The notes under the pieces were generated by a model. It was not told where the DNA came from and did no database searches. It saw only the letters and a list, made by a program, of their open reading frames with translations. From Carallia brachiata (taxonomy: Eukaryota; Streptophyta; Magnoliopsida; Malpighiales; Rhizophoraceae): DNA of 64,000 nucleotides. This document shows positions 11,650-23,699 of the stretch, piece by piece (the first letter of the stretch is position 1; each line of letters opens with the position of its first letter). Location of the stretch: positions 878,348 to 942,347 of the forward strand of contig JADCRB010000016.1 in the NCBI GenBank assembly GCA_021464245.1, given 5' to 3'. A program made the translations under genes and the position numbers.

Positions 11650-12660
11650 GTCCGGGGAAGAGGAATTCAATTTCTTCATAAAGAGATGCATATCCAACTG
11701 AGATTTGTTGCACATAATAGGACAGTTTAGAGGTCTTTCGTTCAAGAACTACCCCCTCTCTGGCTTTGATGTATTGCATCAGTCCATCGTTTATGAGTAG
11801 AATATAGAAGCGTATCATAATGTTAACAAACTTACTGTCAAAAGACAACAAACAGAGCTGAAAACGCATACTCAACGTTGACAGTCCATCTTGCAGACAT
11901 GTAGGAGCCATAATTTTAAGCTTATTAGCAAATTTGTTTTGTTTAACTTTTTTGGGTATTTAATTCCAAGCGTTTAAAAAAAATGAAATAGCAATAGTCT
12001 CTATGATCTGACAGCGCCCATGATTAAATATGTGGATATATATAATCTTGGGTTCCATTGTCTGTTTAGAAGAAATTTGTGGAAAAAATTTTCGTAATGT
12101 AATTTACTGAATTTATTGTACAACTATATTCATTATAAATGTAATTAAAAGAAGGAAAAAAAAATCACTATTTATTCGTTGTATAATAAATTCATATAGT
12201 TATAAATAATTTTCGATTAGTTACATTTTAAAAATTCTTCCCAATACTTCTCTTTCCTTTCGGCTATTAACTTTTTTTCCTTTAATATTTTGCCGTAGAC
12301 AAAATATAGACAGTAATGCTAATCTGACTGGTGGTAGCCTATACTAATTTTAGCAATCAACCGAATAAAACAAATTGAAGTTCCTTTCCTTTGCGCCAAT
12401 AAGCAGCAGGAATATGCATTTGCGGCAATTTTCGGGCTGTGACAAATTGAACTTCATGATATTGATTGTCCTCATTGCCGGCCAATCCCATTGCGAAAGT
12501 GACTTCAATGCTTTTGCCAAGCAAAAATAAGACGGTCTCCATTTGCAATTATAAGGATGTACCCGGCAATCTACTAAGGCCAGTGCCATAAATGCCAACG
12601 TGGAAAGCTATGTCCTGCATCAAACGCATTCAACAAAAGAAGAAACAAAGGACAAAAGGA
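11650..12660. other. gene-free stretch between divergent kiwellin pseudogenes
   Basis: Both flanking kiwellin copies point away from this stretch, so it holds whatever is left of two promoters. I see no coding sequence in it. Confidence 0.4.
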
Positions 12661-12667
12661 GGGGAAA

Positions 12668-13200
12668 ATGAGCACCTTCAGCAAGAAGACTTGCATTTCT
12701 CTGCTAGTCATTCTCCTTTTAACTTATTATTACTCTCTGGACATTGAAGCCCCGCAATGTCATCCCAGTGGAAGAATCAAGGGGAAGAATCCTCCTCCTG
12801 GCAAATGCAATCCGGAGAATGACTATCAGATTGGTCACCAACCACACCAAAGCCCACTTCACTATCAACAGCTTTGAGAAAGGTGGTGCCGGAGGGGGCC
12901 CATCTGAACGTGACAATCAATATCACTCTGATGATGTACCAATTGTTGCACTGTCCACTGGTTGGTTCAGCAACAAGGACAGGTGCTTTAGCAATATTAC
13001 GATAAGTGGGAACGGACGCAGTGTAGTGGCTATGGTGGTGGATGAGTGCGACTCAACTATGGGTTGTGATGACGATCATGACTATCAACCTCCATGTCCC
13101 AACAACATTGTGGACGGCTCCAAAGCCGTCTGGAAAGCCTTAGGTGTCCCTAAAAATGACGGGGGGGGGGGGTCTAGACATCACTTGGTCCGAAGCCTAG
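12668..13200 (+). pseudogene. kiwellin / ripening-related protein pseudogene (copy 2)
   Basis: The ATG at 12668 begins a good secretion signal (LLVILLLTYYYSLDIEA) and then CHPSGRIKGKNPPPGKC. About 45 bases are then missing compared with the copy at 23.1 kb. This removes the Cys-Cys and the YPxFxCSPP region and shifts the frame near 12815-12830. The second frame carries NHTKAHFTINSFEKGG, PIVALSTGWF, VVDECDS, CDDDHDYQPPC and NIVDGSKAVWKALGVP. A run of 12 G at 13161-13172 then shifts the frame again. With 11 G the ending would be LDITWSEA and the stop at 13198-13200, which is the normal family ending. Kiwellins are Cys-rich apoplastic proteins linked to fruit ripening and defence; this copy cannot make one. 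Confidence 0.85.
13161..13172 (+). repeat. 12-base G homopolymer
   Basis: The run lies inside the 3' coding region of kiwellin copy 2. The family ending is restored only if the run length is 11 (or 8 or 14). It may be a real slippage mutation or a base-calling error. Confidence 0.9.
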
Positions 13201-13407
13201 ATGTATAACATCTGCATTATTTACTATGTGTTGAAATGTCGTCTCCATTATCGTTGTTTGTTGATTCAGCTTTGTCCTTTTAGCATATTATGTTATTCTT
13301 GGTGACTATGTAATGTAATATAGTGCAATATGTTTCTATTTTGTGTTATTAATTTATCAACAAATATTCGGGTAATTTCTAAGATTATCTGCCATGAACG
13401 GTGCCAA

Positions 13408-14072
13408 CTATGGAGCATGAACACTTTTAGATGATATGTGTCATAGACACAACACTCATCTGTCACTTATCAAATACTCGTCGGATACTTTAAAACTTGT
13501 CCACCAAAAAAAATTAATTTGGAAAATTTTGCCAGACACTTCTAATTTATATATAGAACACATTTAATACACATATAAGGCACTTTTAATGCATTTATTT
13601 GACATTTTTAATTAATGTGTCAAATATATATTAAACATATATTAAATTAATTTCAAATTTTAAAAACAAATCATATACATAATAATTTTTTTCTGATAAA
13701 ACATATGATGAATAATTTGATAGTTAAAAAGTGATAATTATACATATTTTTTATTCTATCAACTAACTACTTAAATTAATAATTTCTTAAACATTACATA
13801 AAATGTATAGATAATATATTCTTTTAATTCTTCAAAAAAAAATACTAATCATTACGTAAAATACAATAATAATTATTGTAAACTATACATTGAAACAAAA
13901 TACTAATTTATTAAAAAAAATTTGAATTATATATATATATATATACACACAAATATCTAATAAATATTTTATAATCGTACATGTATCTTAGATTTTAAGA
14001 GTTAGTGTGTCTCGTATCAATCTATTGTGTCTGTGACGTACCATGGATTCCGTGTCTATCCATGCACCATAG
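13408..14072. mobile_element. small inverted-repeat transposon with CTATGG...CCATAG ends
   Basis: The left end reads CTATGGAGCATGAACAC and the reverse complement of the right end reads CTATGGTGCATGGATAGACA. The inside is AT-rich and non-coding. The flanks show no convincing target duplication. A diverged relative lies near 20960-21580. The superfamily is not determined. Confidence 0.5.
13928..13950. repeat. (AT)n microsatellite
   Basis: A simple AT run inside the element at 13408-14072, followed by a few AC units. Confidence 0.8.
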
Positions 14073-14359
14073 AGTATTAGATTATTGCCTTCAAAACTTG
14101 ATCTGCCAACTGAATCAATTCCCAAATCAAAAAGTTTGTGCCAGGGACTGCCCAGGAAAATCTGGCACTTTCAAATTCTTAACAGAAAGAAAAATGCAAG
14201 CTACTGGCAAATCCTGCCACTGAGGCAACTCAGGCCTTGTTTGCTATCAGTTAAAAACTTTAAGCAATAAACCGAAATGTGAGAGGGCTTAAAAATATGT
14301 AGCCTTAGTCTCCTTGCGAAGGAAATTCATGGCCAATAGGTTGACATACTTCTAATATA

Positions 14360-14360
14360 C

Positions 14361-14391
<31 letters not shown>
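14360..14391. repeat. (AAT)n microsatellite
   Basis: About ten AAT units in non-coding DNA. Confidence 0.9.
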
Positions 14392-14395
<4 letters not shown>

Positions 14396-14931
14396 TGACA
14401 GTTGACAGTTGTTGAGAATGTTAATATAAAATTATTGTGCGTTGTGATCTACTAATAAACGTTCGAATATATCTATTATGAAATCCTAAATTCTAACCTT
14501 AGTAAGGCATATGATAGAGTTAAACCTACATCGAATTCGGTGTCTTTGTTTGCTGCAACCATCTAAAATTATAATACTACTACAGAAACACAATACAATC
14601 CTTTCTTTTTTATTTTATTATTTTTTTTTTTTTGACATACAATACAATCCTTTCTATCGGAATGTCAGGACGGGCTTTCTCATTTTAGGGAAAAAAAAAA
14701 AAAATTGTTAACAAGGTCTTTGAGGCACAACTCAACGCCTTTCAAGGGAACACAAGATACGCGTGAAATTCAAGGATTGGCACATAGACCAAGTAAGCAA
14801 TCAAGTAGTACACGTAGTGGCCGAAGTAGAGTCTGAACTGAACCCCTAATAAAGTCACTCAAATAGTTGCAACTTATGATTCCGAGATGTTGAATTCAGA
14901 ATGCCAAGCGAAGGAGTTCAAGAGATACAAT

Positions 14932-15452
14932 TAGAGGTGTAAAAAAGTCAGGTTGAGTTATTTTGGGTTCAGGTAATTTTCGGTTGAGTTATTTTTACAT
15001 TACGTTACATTCGGTTCAGATTCAGGTTGGATCGTTTCAAATTCGAGTTAGATTCAAATCGAATTCGAGTCGAATTTATACTGAACTATTAATTTTTTAA
15101 GTCTTTTTTCACTAAAGTAAAACATTTCAATTAAATTCAAAACTCATTTCTATAATAAACTACACATTTAAATTTAATTTTTACGTCATATATATTTATA
15201 TTTTACGAAAATAGTACCAATTAGTATTTAAAAAAGATAAGTCAACAGTAAAAGTCAAAAAAAAATTTCATTATTTTGTCTTTTTCTTAATTCAACAGCT
15301 GATTCGGATCTAACCTGGATCTAATCCAAAATTTTCGGGTCATTTTCGGGTTATGTCACTTTTAGATTCGGGTTGAAATTCGGGTTCCTGACCCAATTTT
15401 TTTAGATAAATTCAAACGAATTATCGGATCAAATTACTTTTTGACACCTCTA
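14932..15452. mobile_element. hAT-like MITE with 8-bp target duplication
   Basis: The ends are inverted repeats: TAGAGGTGTAAAAAAGT on the left and, reverse-complemented, TAGAGGTGTCAAAAAGT on the right. The flanking 8-mers GATACAAT (14924-14931) and AATACAAT (15453-15460) match at seven of eight positions. The inside is full of degenerate GGTTCGGGT/TTCGAGT motifs and encodes nothing. Confidence 0.75.
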
Positions 15453-15459
15453 AATACAA

Positions 15460-16330
15460 TGAATTTTGGTTGGTTCAACCAAAAAAAAAAAAGGGGGGCG
15501 GCATGCTTGTTCCAGAATCTAATGACTCTGAATTTTAGCCACCAATCAAACATGTAGACTACTGGAGCTTTCGCACTTACTTTTGTGCAGACCAGACTCT
15601 CAGTCTTGAAAATGTCACCATGGCAGGCCAATTTTAAAAGTCGGACAAAAAGGATGTCAACAACCAACATCTGAACTCTTTGCCGCAAAGTATTAAACTA
15701 TGCAATTTAACTATGCTAATTAATCCACCTCGTTGCCATGCTTAAGATCAGGTGCTAGTTTTTTTTTTTTTTTTTTTTTTTTATGGTTGAGCGTAGCATA
15801 TACCCAGTTGTATATTTTAAAAACTTTGCTCTCTCTTAAAATATTTTTCAATTAGGATCTACTTAATTTTTTCTTTAAAAAAAAAAAAGTTGGTAGACTG
15901 AGAAATAATATTGTCAAAAAAAGCTTGCAAGTGGGTATAGATTTTTTTTTTTTTGAAATTTACCAAATAGTTGGTGAACATTGAAATAATACTATCAAAG
16001 AAAGCTTGCAAGCGAGAACCATAAAATAAGAAATTAATTAAAAAAATTTAGTGTATTTTTTGGTGACAAAATTTCAAATTTTCCTAAAAATTTTTTTTAA
16101 CGTGTGGAAGTAGCATGTTGATAAGATCTTAGTCAGCACCCATACTACATATTCTTTATTTGTAGAGATGATGAGAATCAAGGCAGCAACAATGCAAACA
16201 ATCATGATCCGTTGCGCATTAAAAATAGTCCAATCACAAAAGTTAAAATTAGGATGATGCGTCAAGTTTTGCAAGAGTTGATTAAAGTCAATTGGACCAA
16301 AAAACAAGGGATTTCGTTCATACAAGAAGA
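15460..16330. repeat. non-coding stretch with a diverged direct repeat
   Basis: GAAATAATATTGTCAAAAAA followed by GCTTGCAAG at about 15901 recurs as GAAATAATACTATCAAAGAA followed by GCTTGCAAG at about 15983, a period of roughly 82 bases. Long T runs lie at 15759-15782 and 15941-15954. The minus-strand frames here match nothing I know. Confidence 0.5.
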
Positions 16331-16399
16331 GTAAGGCCTAGTCGACTTAATTCAAGCTCAAAATTGAGGATACAAGGCCATTTACACAAAGATCATTAA

Positions 16400-16995
16400 T
16401 ATGAACATCCATTCTTTGTTATTTAGGGTTTATTTTATGTGCCACCATTTTGTTTAAAGTTGGTTGAACTTAATTTGTGAGAATTTGTTTTGTTTCTTTT
16501 GATTTAATTAATATATACAAATTGAGGATTATAGCTGTACTTTTCTTGTTAAACTCAATTCTTATTTAGTAAGTTTTTAAGTGCATTATATTATGATTCT
16601 AAGGTTTCTACAAAGTTATAAATACCTTGTTAAAACCCTAAAACTGGCAGACATTGTTAGAGAATTATTAGGAAGGAATAAACTACTTTACTTTGTTTTT
16701 TTAAGAATTTGGTGACTTCATCAAATTGGTCTGGTGATGAATAGACCAAAATTAATATTCGTATCTCAAATTATTTTTAAGTGTGATTTCTATTTTATCA
16801 TCTTATTATAACTTTAGTTCATATCTCATAAAGATATCGAATCTTAGTTCCGCTCCTAACCTGAGTTTTTGTCTCTATCGTAGACAACATGCTTTCGTTC
16901 TCTTGTATTGAATTTGATTTAACTTTCTTGGAGTTTGTTATCAATATATTAATGTTAAGTTTTACATCTCTAGGTGTAGTTCGTATTAATTGATA
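16400..16995 (+). mobile_element. possible solo or truncated LTR with a primer-binding-site-like edge
   Basis: This stretch resembles an LTR with TATAAATA-like sequence at 16617. It is followed at 16991-17000 by TGATATCAGA, close to the TGGTATCAGA initiator-Met tRNA primer site used by many plant LTR elements. No coding domain follows and no partner LTR was found. The call is tentative. Confidence 0.25.
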
Positions 16996-17223
16996 TCAGA
17001 ATTCAAGACTCTAAGTCAAGTTTACTTATTTTTTATCTATTTGTATCATTATTCCTTTTGTGTCATGTTCTTTTTTGTGTTTACATCGCATCACATATCA
17101 ATTTTTATTCACAGCTTGCCCACCAAAACCCTCCCTTTTTTTTTTCCTATACTTAGTATTAAGATAACTTTAACTCCCCTAGAATGAAAACCAAATCAGA
17201 AAATCCTTGAACGGGAATCGTCA

Positions 17224-17231
17224 TATAAATA
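17224..17231 (+). promoter_or_regulatory. TATA box of kiwellin copy 3
   Basis: TATAAATA lies about 88 bases before the former start codon at 17312. The sequence between them resembles the leader of kiwellin copy 4 (a CACCACAAAA motif and an A/G-rich run before the start), so the promoters are duplicated with the genes. Confidence 0.5.
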
Positions 17232-17311
17232 CAAGCCACCCCAACGCAATACGTGTATCAGGCACCACAAAACAAATAGCTGGTTAGGGAGGTCGTGAGA
17301 AGGAAAAAAAA

Positions 17312-17883
17312 ATAAAGAACTGGAGGTTGATATTGTCTATTCTCACGCTCCTTCTTCTATTTGCGGCTCATTCTTTAAAGGTTGAAGCTAAAACTCAAGT
17401 TTGCAAAGCTAGTGGCAGAATTAAAGGCCGCAAACCTCCACCAAAAAAATGCAACGGTGAAAACTTATCTAACTGCTGCGAGAAGGCGCGATTTATCCAA
17501 TTTTCGAGTGTTCACCGCCCATCACTAAACACACCGATGCAGTTCTTACCCTCAACAGCTTCGAGAAAGGAGGAGATGGCGGCGGTCTGTTGGAATGTGA
17601 CAATAACTTCCATTCTGATAAAACGCCGATAGTGGCACTTTCAACAGGTTGGTTCAATAAAAAGGGTAAATACTTCAAGAAAATTGCCAGCACCGGCAAC
17701 GGGCGCACTGTCAAGGCCACTGTGGTCAACGAATGTGATTCAAGACGTTGTTGCGATGACGCACATGATTTCCAGCCTCCGTGCGACAAAAACATTGTTG
17801 ATGCCTCACCAGCTGTATGGGAAGCTTTAGGCGTGCCCCCCAGTGAAAGGGCTAATCTTAAAATCACATGGTCTGATGCTTAA
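17312..17883 (+). pseudogene. kiwellin / ripening-related protein, nearly intact pseudogene (copy 3)
   Basis: Two small changes separate this copy from an intact gene. Where copy 4 has ATG this one has ATA (17312-17314), and no in-frame ATG replaces it before the signal peptide (LSILTLLLLFAAHS). One base is missing in a G run near 17487 (GAAGGCGCG), which shifts the frame. The blocks on either side fit well: CKASGRIKGRKPPPKKC and NCCEK before it, then YPIFECSPPITKHTDAV, TLNSFEKGGDGGG, PIVALSTGWF, VVNECDS, CDDAHDFQPPC, NIVDASPAVWEALGVP and the normal TWSDA end at the stop 17881-17883. The length and Cys pattern are otherwise those of a short kiwellin without the extra N-terminal module. A sequencing error could explain the frameshift, but the start-codon change needs a separate explanation. 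Confidence 0.85.
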
Positions 17884-20800
17884 GGTTCCTAACTGAGGTG
17901 GATTAATCCACCAAACTGATCATTCTCAACAATCAGACCAACTTACGAATTTCAATTAGCTAGTTTTTTTTTTTTTTTTCTCTCTCTCTCAATGTATTCC
18001 TCAGTAAGATTCTAGTGTTTTCATTGGCTGATGCCTTAAAATTGCACTTGCCAATGCCATATGGTTATGTTGAAAAATGATATCATGTGGAATCCATGAA
18101 TGATTGTGCTATTTGGCTTATATTGCAGAATAGTTGCTGTTATAATGAATAAAAAATGAAATATGGACTACCCAATATATATTTTGAGTCTTGTTGTACC
18201 ATTACATTATAACATAATACAAGTTTGAATCGAAGAAACATTCTCACATTAAAAATTTTAGGTCCACTCCCTTTTGGAATCCCAAACTTTCTCACCGGTT
18301 CTCACTTTTCGTTGAGTTTGCTCAAGGAGTGATGACTTCATGTTATTCCTCAAGGCTATATCATAATCAAGTACTTGTATTTATTTATTTATTTTTTGAA
18401 ATACTATCTTAAAATAAAATTCTATGGAAGTGTTGTGTTTAGTCTCTAACGAAAAGGATTCATCTCATCCTTTATCAAAATTATCGGATCTGCTAGGTAT
18501 GTGCATGGAATTGATCTGTAAGTTAACGACACGTGTTACGTGAGAACAATTCATGTTCTGACTATCTTACTATAACTGAGGCAGATTGTGGCTCGGATGA
18601 TATTTTTCTTCACTATCCTTTAATGAGAATTTTGCCAAGCTTAGATAATGAACGGTTCGACGTTACTTTTGTTCATAAATAGTTAATTCTCTTTCCATTT
18701 GTCTTCATATGCACCAAAAAGATGATTGGGGACTTTTAAGCATTGCGAGTCTGGCTAAGCAAACTGCTCAAAATTTTGCTTAAAGAGCATACGTCTGATG
18801 ATAAGCTCTCGTCTGCAATTGTTGTGCCATGATTCGCCGTTTATATTATGAGCACTAAAAATTAATCTTTGGGCTCAGGGGTTGACTAACCTAAAAATAG
18901 TCCCTAGTATTTTTATTCTTTATTTTTTTAATATCATAAGTTTATGCGTACATGATTATACACTAGTTACTATTTCGACTCACACATGTTTTGTGAGTCA
19001 ACTTAATTCAGTTAAATTGGAATTTTTCTTTTTAAACCTAACAAATTATACTCAAATTTTGAATTTAAGTAAATGAATAAAATTTATAAGATCAAGTACA
19101 AAAACTTCAATTTTTAATATAAGTAGGCTTAATTTAAAAAGTCAATAAAATTAGAGAAATTGTACTGAAAATTAAATTTGAAACACCTTGCTACTTAAAT
19201 CTTTTAAATGCAGTACAAATACCTTTATTTGAGTATAAACTTAATTTACGAATTACTCAAATTGAAAAAAATTCAAATTGTTCTTAGATTATGAATTTTT
19301 AATACACGACTACTTAATTTTTTTAGTATTAAATAAAAATACTTCAAATTTCAACACAAGTGAGTTCATTATACTAACATATTCTATGAGTATAAATAGT
19401 AAGTATCATTTCATTATTTTTTATTTTAAGTGGCGTGTCTCACTTAATTTTTTATTTTCACCGACATTTCAAAGTAAGTTGACTTAATTTACTTTTTAAG
19501 TGAGTTAAATTAACAAAATTTTCACTACATAATTTAATTTTAAGTATAATAATTCAACAATATTTAACATTTTTTTTTTTAAAATTTCAATCATCTAATA
19601 GTTCATATCAGTTTATTACTACTTAAGTGTGACTACTTAGTATTTTTCAATTAATGATTCTTTAAATTTTTTAATCTAAGATAAGTGAAGCGAGAAGTGT
19701 CAAACTCAAAAAAACGAACGAAAGTTCAAAAAACAGAGAAGAAATTTCTGTAAACTCGGTTTGTCTTCTATATAAATCTATCGGATTGTGAAGTTTATGT
19801 TAGAAAATAAGAGGGTATTTTAAAGGGTTAATATACAAAAATACTATTAATTTTATTTAAAATAATAAATTTAGTACTAATTTTAAAAAATAAAAAATTT
19901 AGCACAAACTTTATTTAAGTAACAAATTTAATACGTTGTAAAATTTTTTGAACAAAATTTATCTGTTTTGATGATGTGGTGCTAATTTATATGATTATCA
20001 TGTTATTGAAATACACATATTTCTATAAATTTATTATCGAACCTGACAGATTCTATTTATATAAAATCCTTACTATTAACTACTATTATTCTACTTATTA
20101 TTTACCTTTATGACCATTATATATTTTTATGACCTTCAAACCTGCATCAATATATATATATATATATATATATATATCGTCTTCTTCTTCTTCTCCAAGA
20201 GGTATCCAATTTTTTTATACTATTCTTCTCTATATACTTCACTTACTGGAATTTGCTGATTTAGTGAGATTAGAGTTATTTTTGTGCTTTATTATTTGAA
20301 GTACACGTTAATAAAAATATCTGTTCTATCTTGAGAAAATAGTCACTGCGACCTACTATACTGAGACTATTCGTCTACAAGGACTACTTGTCTACAGGGA
20401 CAGAAACTATTTTTAAGAATAATACTCTACATGCTTCAGAAATTTTATATTTTTAACTATTTATTTACATCCATTTTTCTATTGTTTTTACTTTATTGTC
20501 TCTAACAATTAAAAATATTAGAAGTCTAAAATGAAGAAGAGCATAGTTCACTCTTTCAATCTTGTTTTTATAGGATGAGATTACCTGTTAAAAAACAGCA
20601 AGAATATAATAAATCATTCCTATTCCTATTCTCTCATCGATATTTTACCCCAAGCTAAACGCCTCCATTCCTTCAATCCCAGCCACGTAGTTTCAAGGCT
20701 TAAGCACTACAATAAACTTTTTAAGCTTTTCATTTTCACTTTTTATTAAAAAGCCCGGCCACATTTAATGTGTAGAGTATTTTCACTTTTTATTACTTTC

Positions 20801-20940
20801 CACATATTGACCGGCTGAGCTTGCTAACCGGACTAGCTCTCACTACTTTTCAACGTGAGAAATTTAAATAGGCTGCTTTTCTCTTAGATGTTTATTGATT
20901 TTGACATTTGATATTGAAAGGGAAAAAAATAAAATGGAAA
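17884..20940. other. gene-free AT-rich stretch
   Basis: I see no gene here. A pyrimidine-rich run lies at 17966-17990 and an (AT)n microsatellite at about 20149-20177, followed by CTT repeats. Short forward frames at 18.9-19.5 kb have the composition of AT-rich noise. Confidence 0.5.
20149..20177. repeat. (AT)n microsatellite
   Basis: About 14 AT units, followed by a short CTTCTT run. Confidence 0.85.
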
Positions 20941-20959
20941 ACTACTTACGTGAATACTT

Positions 20960-21580
20960 CTAAAATATATGTGTTCGTTTCAGGTACACATATTAAACAC
21001 AATATTTGGACAATACTTTTTAAATACGTATTGAATAATCTAAAATGTGTCCAAAAAAAATAAAAATAAAAATTTCAGACACTCATGTCATATATCTCTA
21101 ATTCGTATGTCACTCGCGTCACGCGCGCACACACACACACATACATTTCAAATTTACTAAAAACCAAACAGGTAATATTTTTTTCCTGATAAATATACGA
21201 ATGAATAATTTAATAGTAAAACTATACTAATTAATAAATATGTGTTATTTTTATCAATTATGTTAATTACTTTAATTTTGTTCGAGTCAATTAACTACTT
21301 CAATTCATAATTTCTAAACTATTATGTTACACACACGCATATATGTAATTTTCTCTTAAAATTATTAACAAAATACTAATTACATCATAAAATACCATAA
21401 CAATAATTGTCTTTATGTCAAAAAAATATTAAATTTATTAAAATATTTAAATTATATATGTAATATATAATATATAATTTATAGCAATTTTCATGTTGTC
21501 CCGTATTCCAAATTTCATGTCCCAGTGTTTTTGTCATACTGTATCCGTGTCCTTGCCCGTGTATCTTTGCGGCATTGAAA
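20960..21580. mobile_element. diverged relative of the 13408-14072 element
   Basis: The stretch shares with 13.4-14.1 kb the order of CTGATAAA, GAATAATTTNATAGT, TTAATAATTTCT-like, AAAATACTAAT and AATTATATATG blocks, and a GTGTC-rich right end. It carries a (CA)n run at about 21123-21142. Its borders are not clear. Like the first, it lies between kiwellin copies. Confidence 0.4.
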
Positions 21581-21589
21581 GAGGTTAAG

Positions 21590-23010
21590 AGGCATGATGG
21601 TGAAGAGATAAAGTTGTAGAGAGAACAACTTACCTAGTTTTTCATTCATCTTAGCGCTTTTATATTGAAGAAGAAAAGCATTACAAATGATTCAATAAGT
21701 CATGCTTGCTTAATGCATATAAATAGCCTGTGACAGTAAACAAAGCTTTTGCATTTTACAAGGTAGATTCTTAAACTTCTAAAACATGTAAGGTAACTTG
21801 CAAATACAAGAAAGAGGACACTTTGCTAGTGCCTGATCTCCAAGACTCCAACATCTTCTATTACATTTCAACATAAAATGGAAACTTGAAATTTGGAAGA
21901 AAAGGAAAAGGAAGGCATCAAAGTGTCATTAATTACCAACAGATACCATGTCAATGTGATGCATATTTTTATGACTAAATTTTTTGAGCTATATGGTCAT
22001 CTAGTAATATCCTTTATTGAACAAAACATAAAATATTAAAAGAATAATAATAAAAGTAAATTTTATATGCCCGATAAATAACAAGTACTTCAATTTTTTT
22101 TTTGGTCTATTTAGTTGGATTTAATCGACATGGAAAGAATTGATATGATTTGGCCAGGCAAGTAATTATTAGCACATATTATTTTATCTGTTGGTATATA
22201 TTAGAAAAAGCCTGCTACAATAATATTAGGCAAGATTAAACTTTCTTGTTTTTCTCCGGATATAGCAAACACAACCCCTAGGGAGCAACAAATTAAAGAG
22301 CCAAAAAAGAAAAATGTAAATTACACTTATTGGTTACCCTATTGGTTGTAAATGAGGACGAAAGGGCAAAGATCAATCCCAAGTATCTGAAGTAGATGCT
22401 TGATACTTGAAGGAGACACCCAAGCAATAGCAACTTATGATTCTAGATTTCATAGTTAGAATCTTAGAGAAAGGAATTCACAAAGTAGAAAGAACTTTAT
22501 TGTTCTTTTCTTTTTTTGGTACACGGTGGAAATAACATAGATAGAGTGTTTTTATGCACATTCCAATTAAGAGCTTATACAATCATTTTGGAGGGTTTAA
22601 GTTGAAATCTTAAAATGAGACATGAGATTTATAAAATATAAAAGAGCTACCGTAAAATTAGATATTTCTCCTCAAGAAAAAAAAAGAAAAAAAAAAGGAA
22701 GAAGAATGAATGACAATTAAGCAAGCTTGTATACTGGTTTCAAAATCTGCAGAATCTAATTAAATGAAATTCAGTCCATTAAGACAAGAAAAGTGACACA
22801 AATTATGTCACGGACAAATTAACTTCGACAATGGGGCCTATCACAACTATTTATGAGACCTTTCTAAAAGCCTTCTAGAAATGGAAGGGAAAAAAATGCT
22901 AAACGTCAACATCTGAACTCCAAGATTCATAAGTGTTGTAACAAAGAAATGTTATTGAAAGTTTATTCACACATTGTAACAATGCAATGTGGTTGGCTGG
23001 CTATTATGTT
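21590..23010. other. gene-free stretch upstream of kiwellin copy 4
   Basis: No coding sequence is recognised. The right end should contain the old promoter of kiwellin copy 4. Confidence 0.4.
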
Positions 23011-23017
23011 GAGCCAG

Positions 23018-23025
23018 TATATAAG
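23018..23025 (+). promoter_or_regulatory. TATA box of kiwellin copy 4
   Basis: TATATAAG lies about 95 bases before the ATG at 23120, a spacing similar to that in copy 3. The following CACAAGCC and CACCACAAAA motifs are shared with copy 3. Confidence 0.5.
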
Positions 23026-23119
23026 CACAAGCCTCCCTCCCTAAATAACTACATCAATCACCACAAAATATAACAATTGGCCAATTGGGGAACTGCCAAA
23101 TATTGAGAAGGGGAAAAAA

Positions 23120-23679
23120 ATGAAGTACTTGAATTTATCTATAATCATGTTACTTATTGTCTCTCTTGATTATACTTTGCAGGTTGAAGCTCAAGCTTGC
23201 AAGCCTAAGGGCAAAATTAAAGGCCAAAACCCCCACTAAAAAAGTGCAACAGAAAAAATTTCTCGTACTGTTACAAGGAAGGCAAGCTTCATCCAATTTT
23301 TGATTGTTCACCTCCTGTCACTAACCATACAGAGGCAATTCTCACCCTCAATGGCTTTGATAAGGGAGAAGATTGTGGCAGTCAATCAGAATGTGACAAC
23401 AAATACCACTCTGATAAGTTTCCAGTCATCGCAGTTTCCACAGATTGGTTCAACAAAAGGAGCAGGTGCTTAATGTATATTACCATTCATGGAAGCGGGT
23501 GCACTGTGAAGGTGATGGTCGTGGATGAATGTTACTTAAGCCACAACTGCGATAAACAACATGATTTTCAACCTCTATGTGATAACAATATTGTTGACAC
23601 CTCAGTAGAGGTGTGAAAAGCTTTAGGCATGCCTTTCAGTAAAAGGGGTAATCTTAAAATCACATAATTGAATGCATAG
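23120..23679 (+). pseudogene. kiwellin / ripening-related protein pseudogene (copy 4)
   Basis: The start codon (23120) and signal peptide (LSIIMLLIVSLDYTLQVEA) are intact, followed by CKPKGKIKGQNP. Small indels in the Pro codons then produce a stop (CAC TAA) where the family has PPPKKC. The rest is in another frame and long: CYKEGKLHPIFDCSPPVTNH, ILTLNGFDKGEDCG, VIAVSTDWFNKRSRC, VVDECY, CDKQHDFQPLC and NIVDTSVEV. Then TGA stands where the family has the Trp of AVWEALG. The terminal TWSDA also has Trp changed to a stop (TAA). Several conserved positions have drifted, so this copy looks older than the one at 17.3 kb. Confidence 0.85.
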
Positions 23680-23699
23680 GCTTCGCTTGGGGGGTGTGC

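Noticed and set aside
17493..17867. 124-codon minus-strand frame
   Set aside because: It is antisense to kiwellin copy 3; codon structure of the sense strand explains it.
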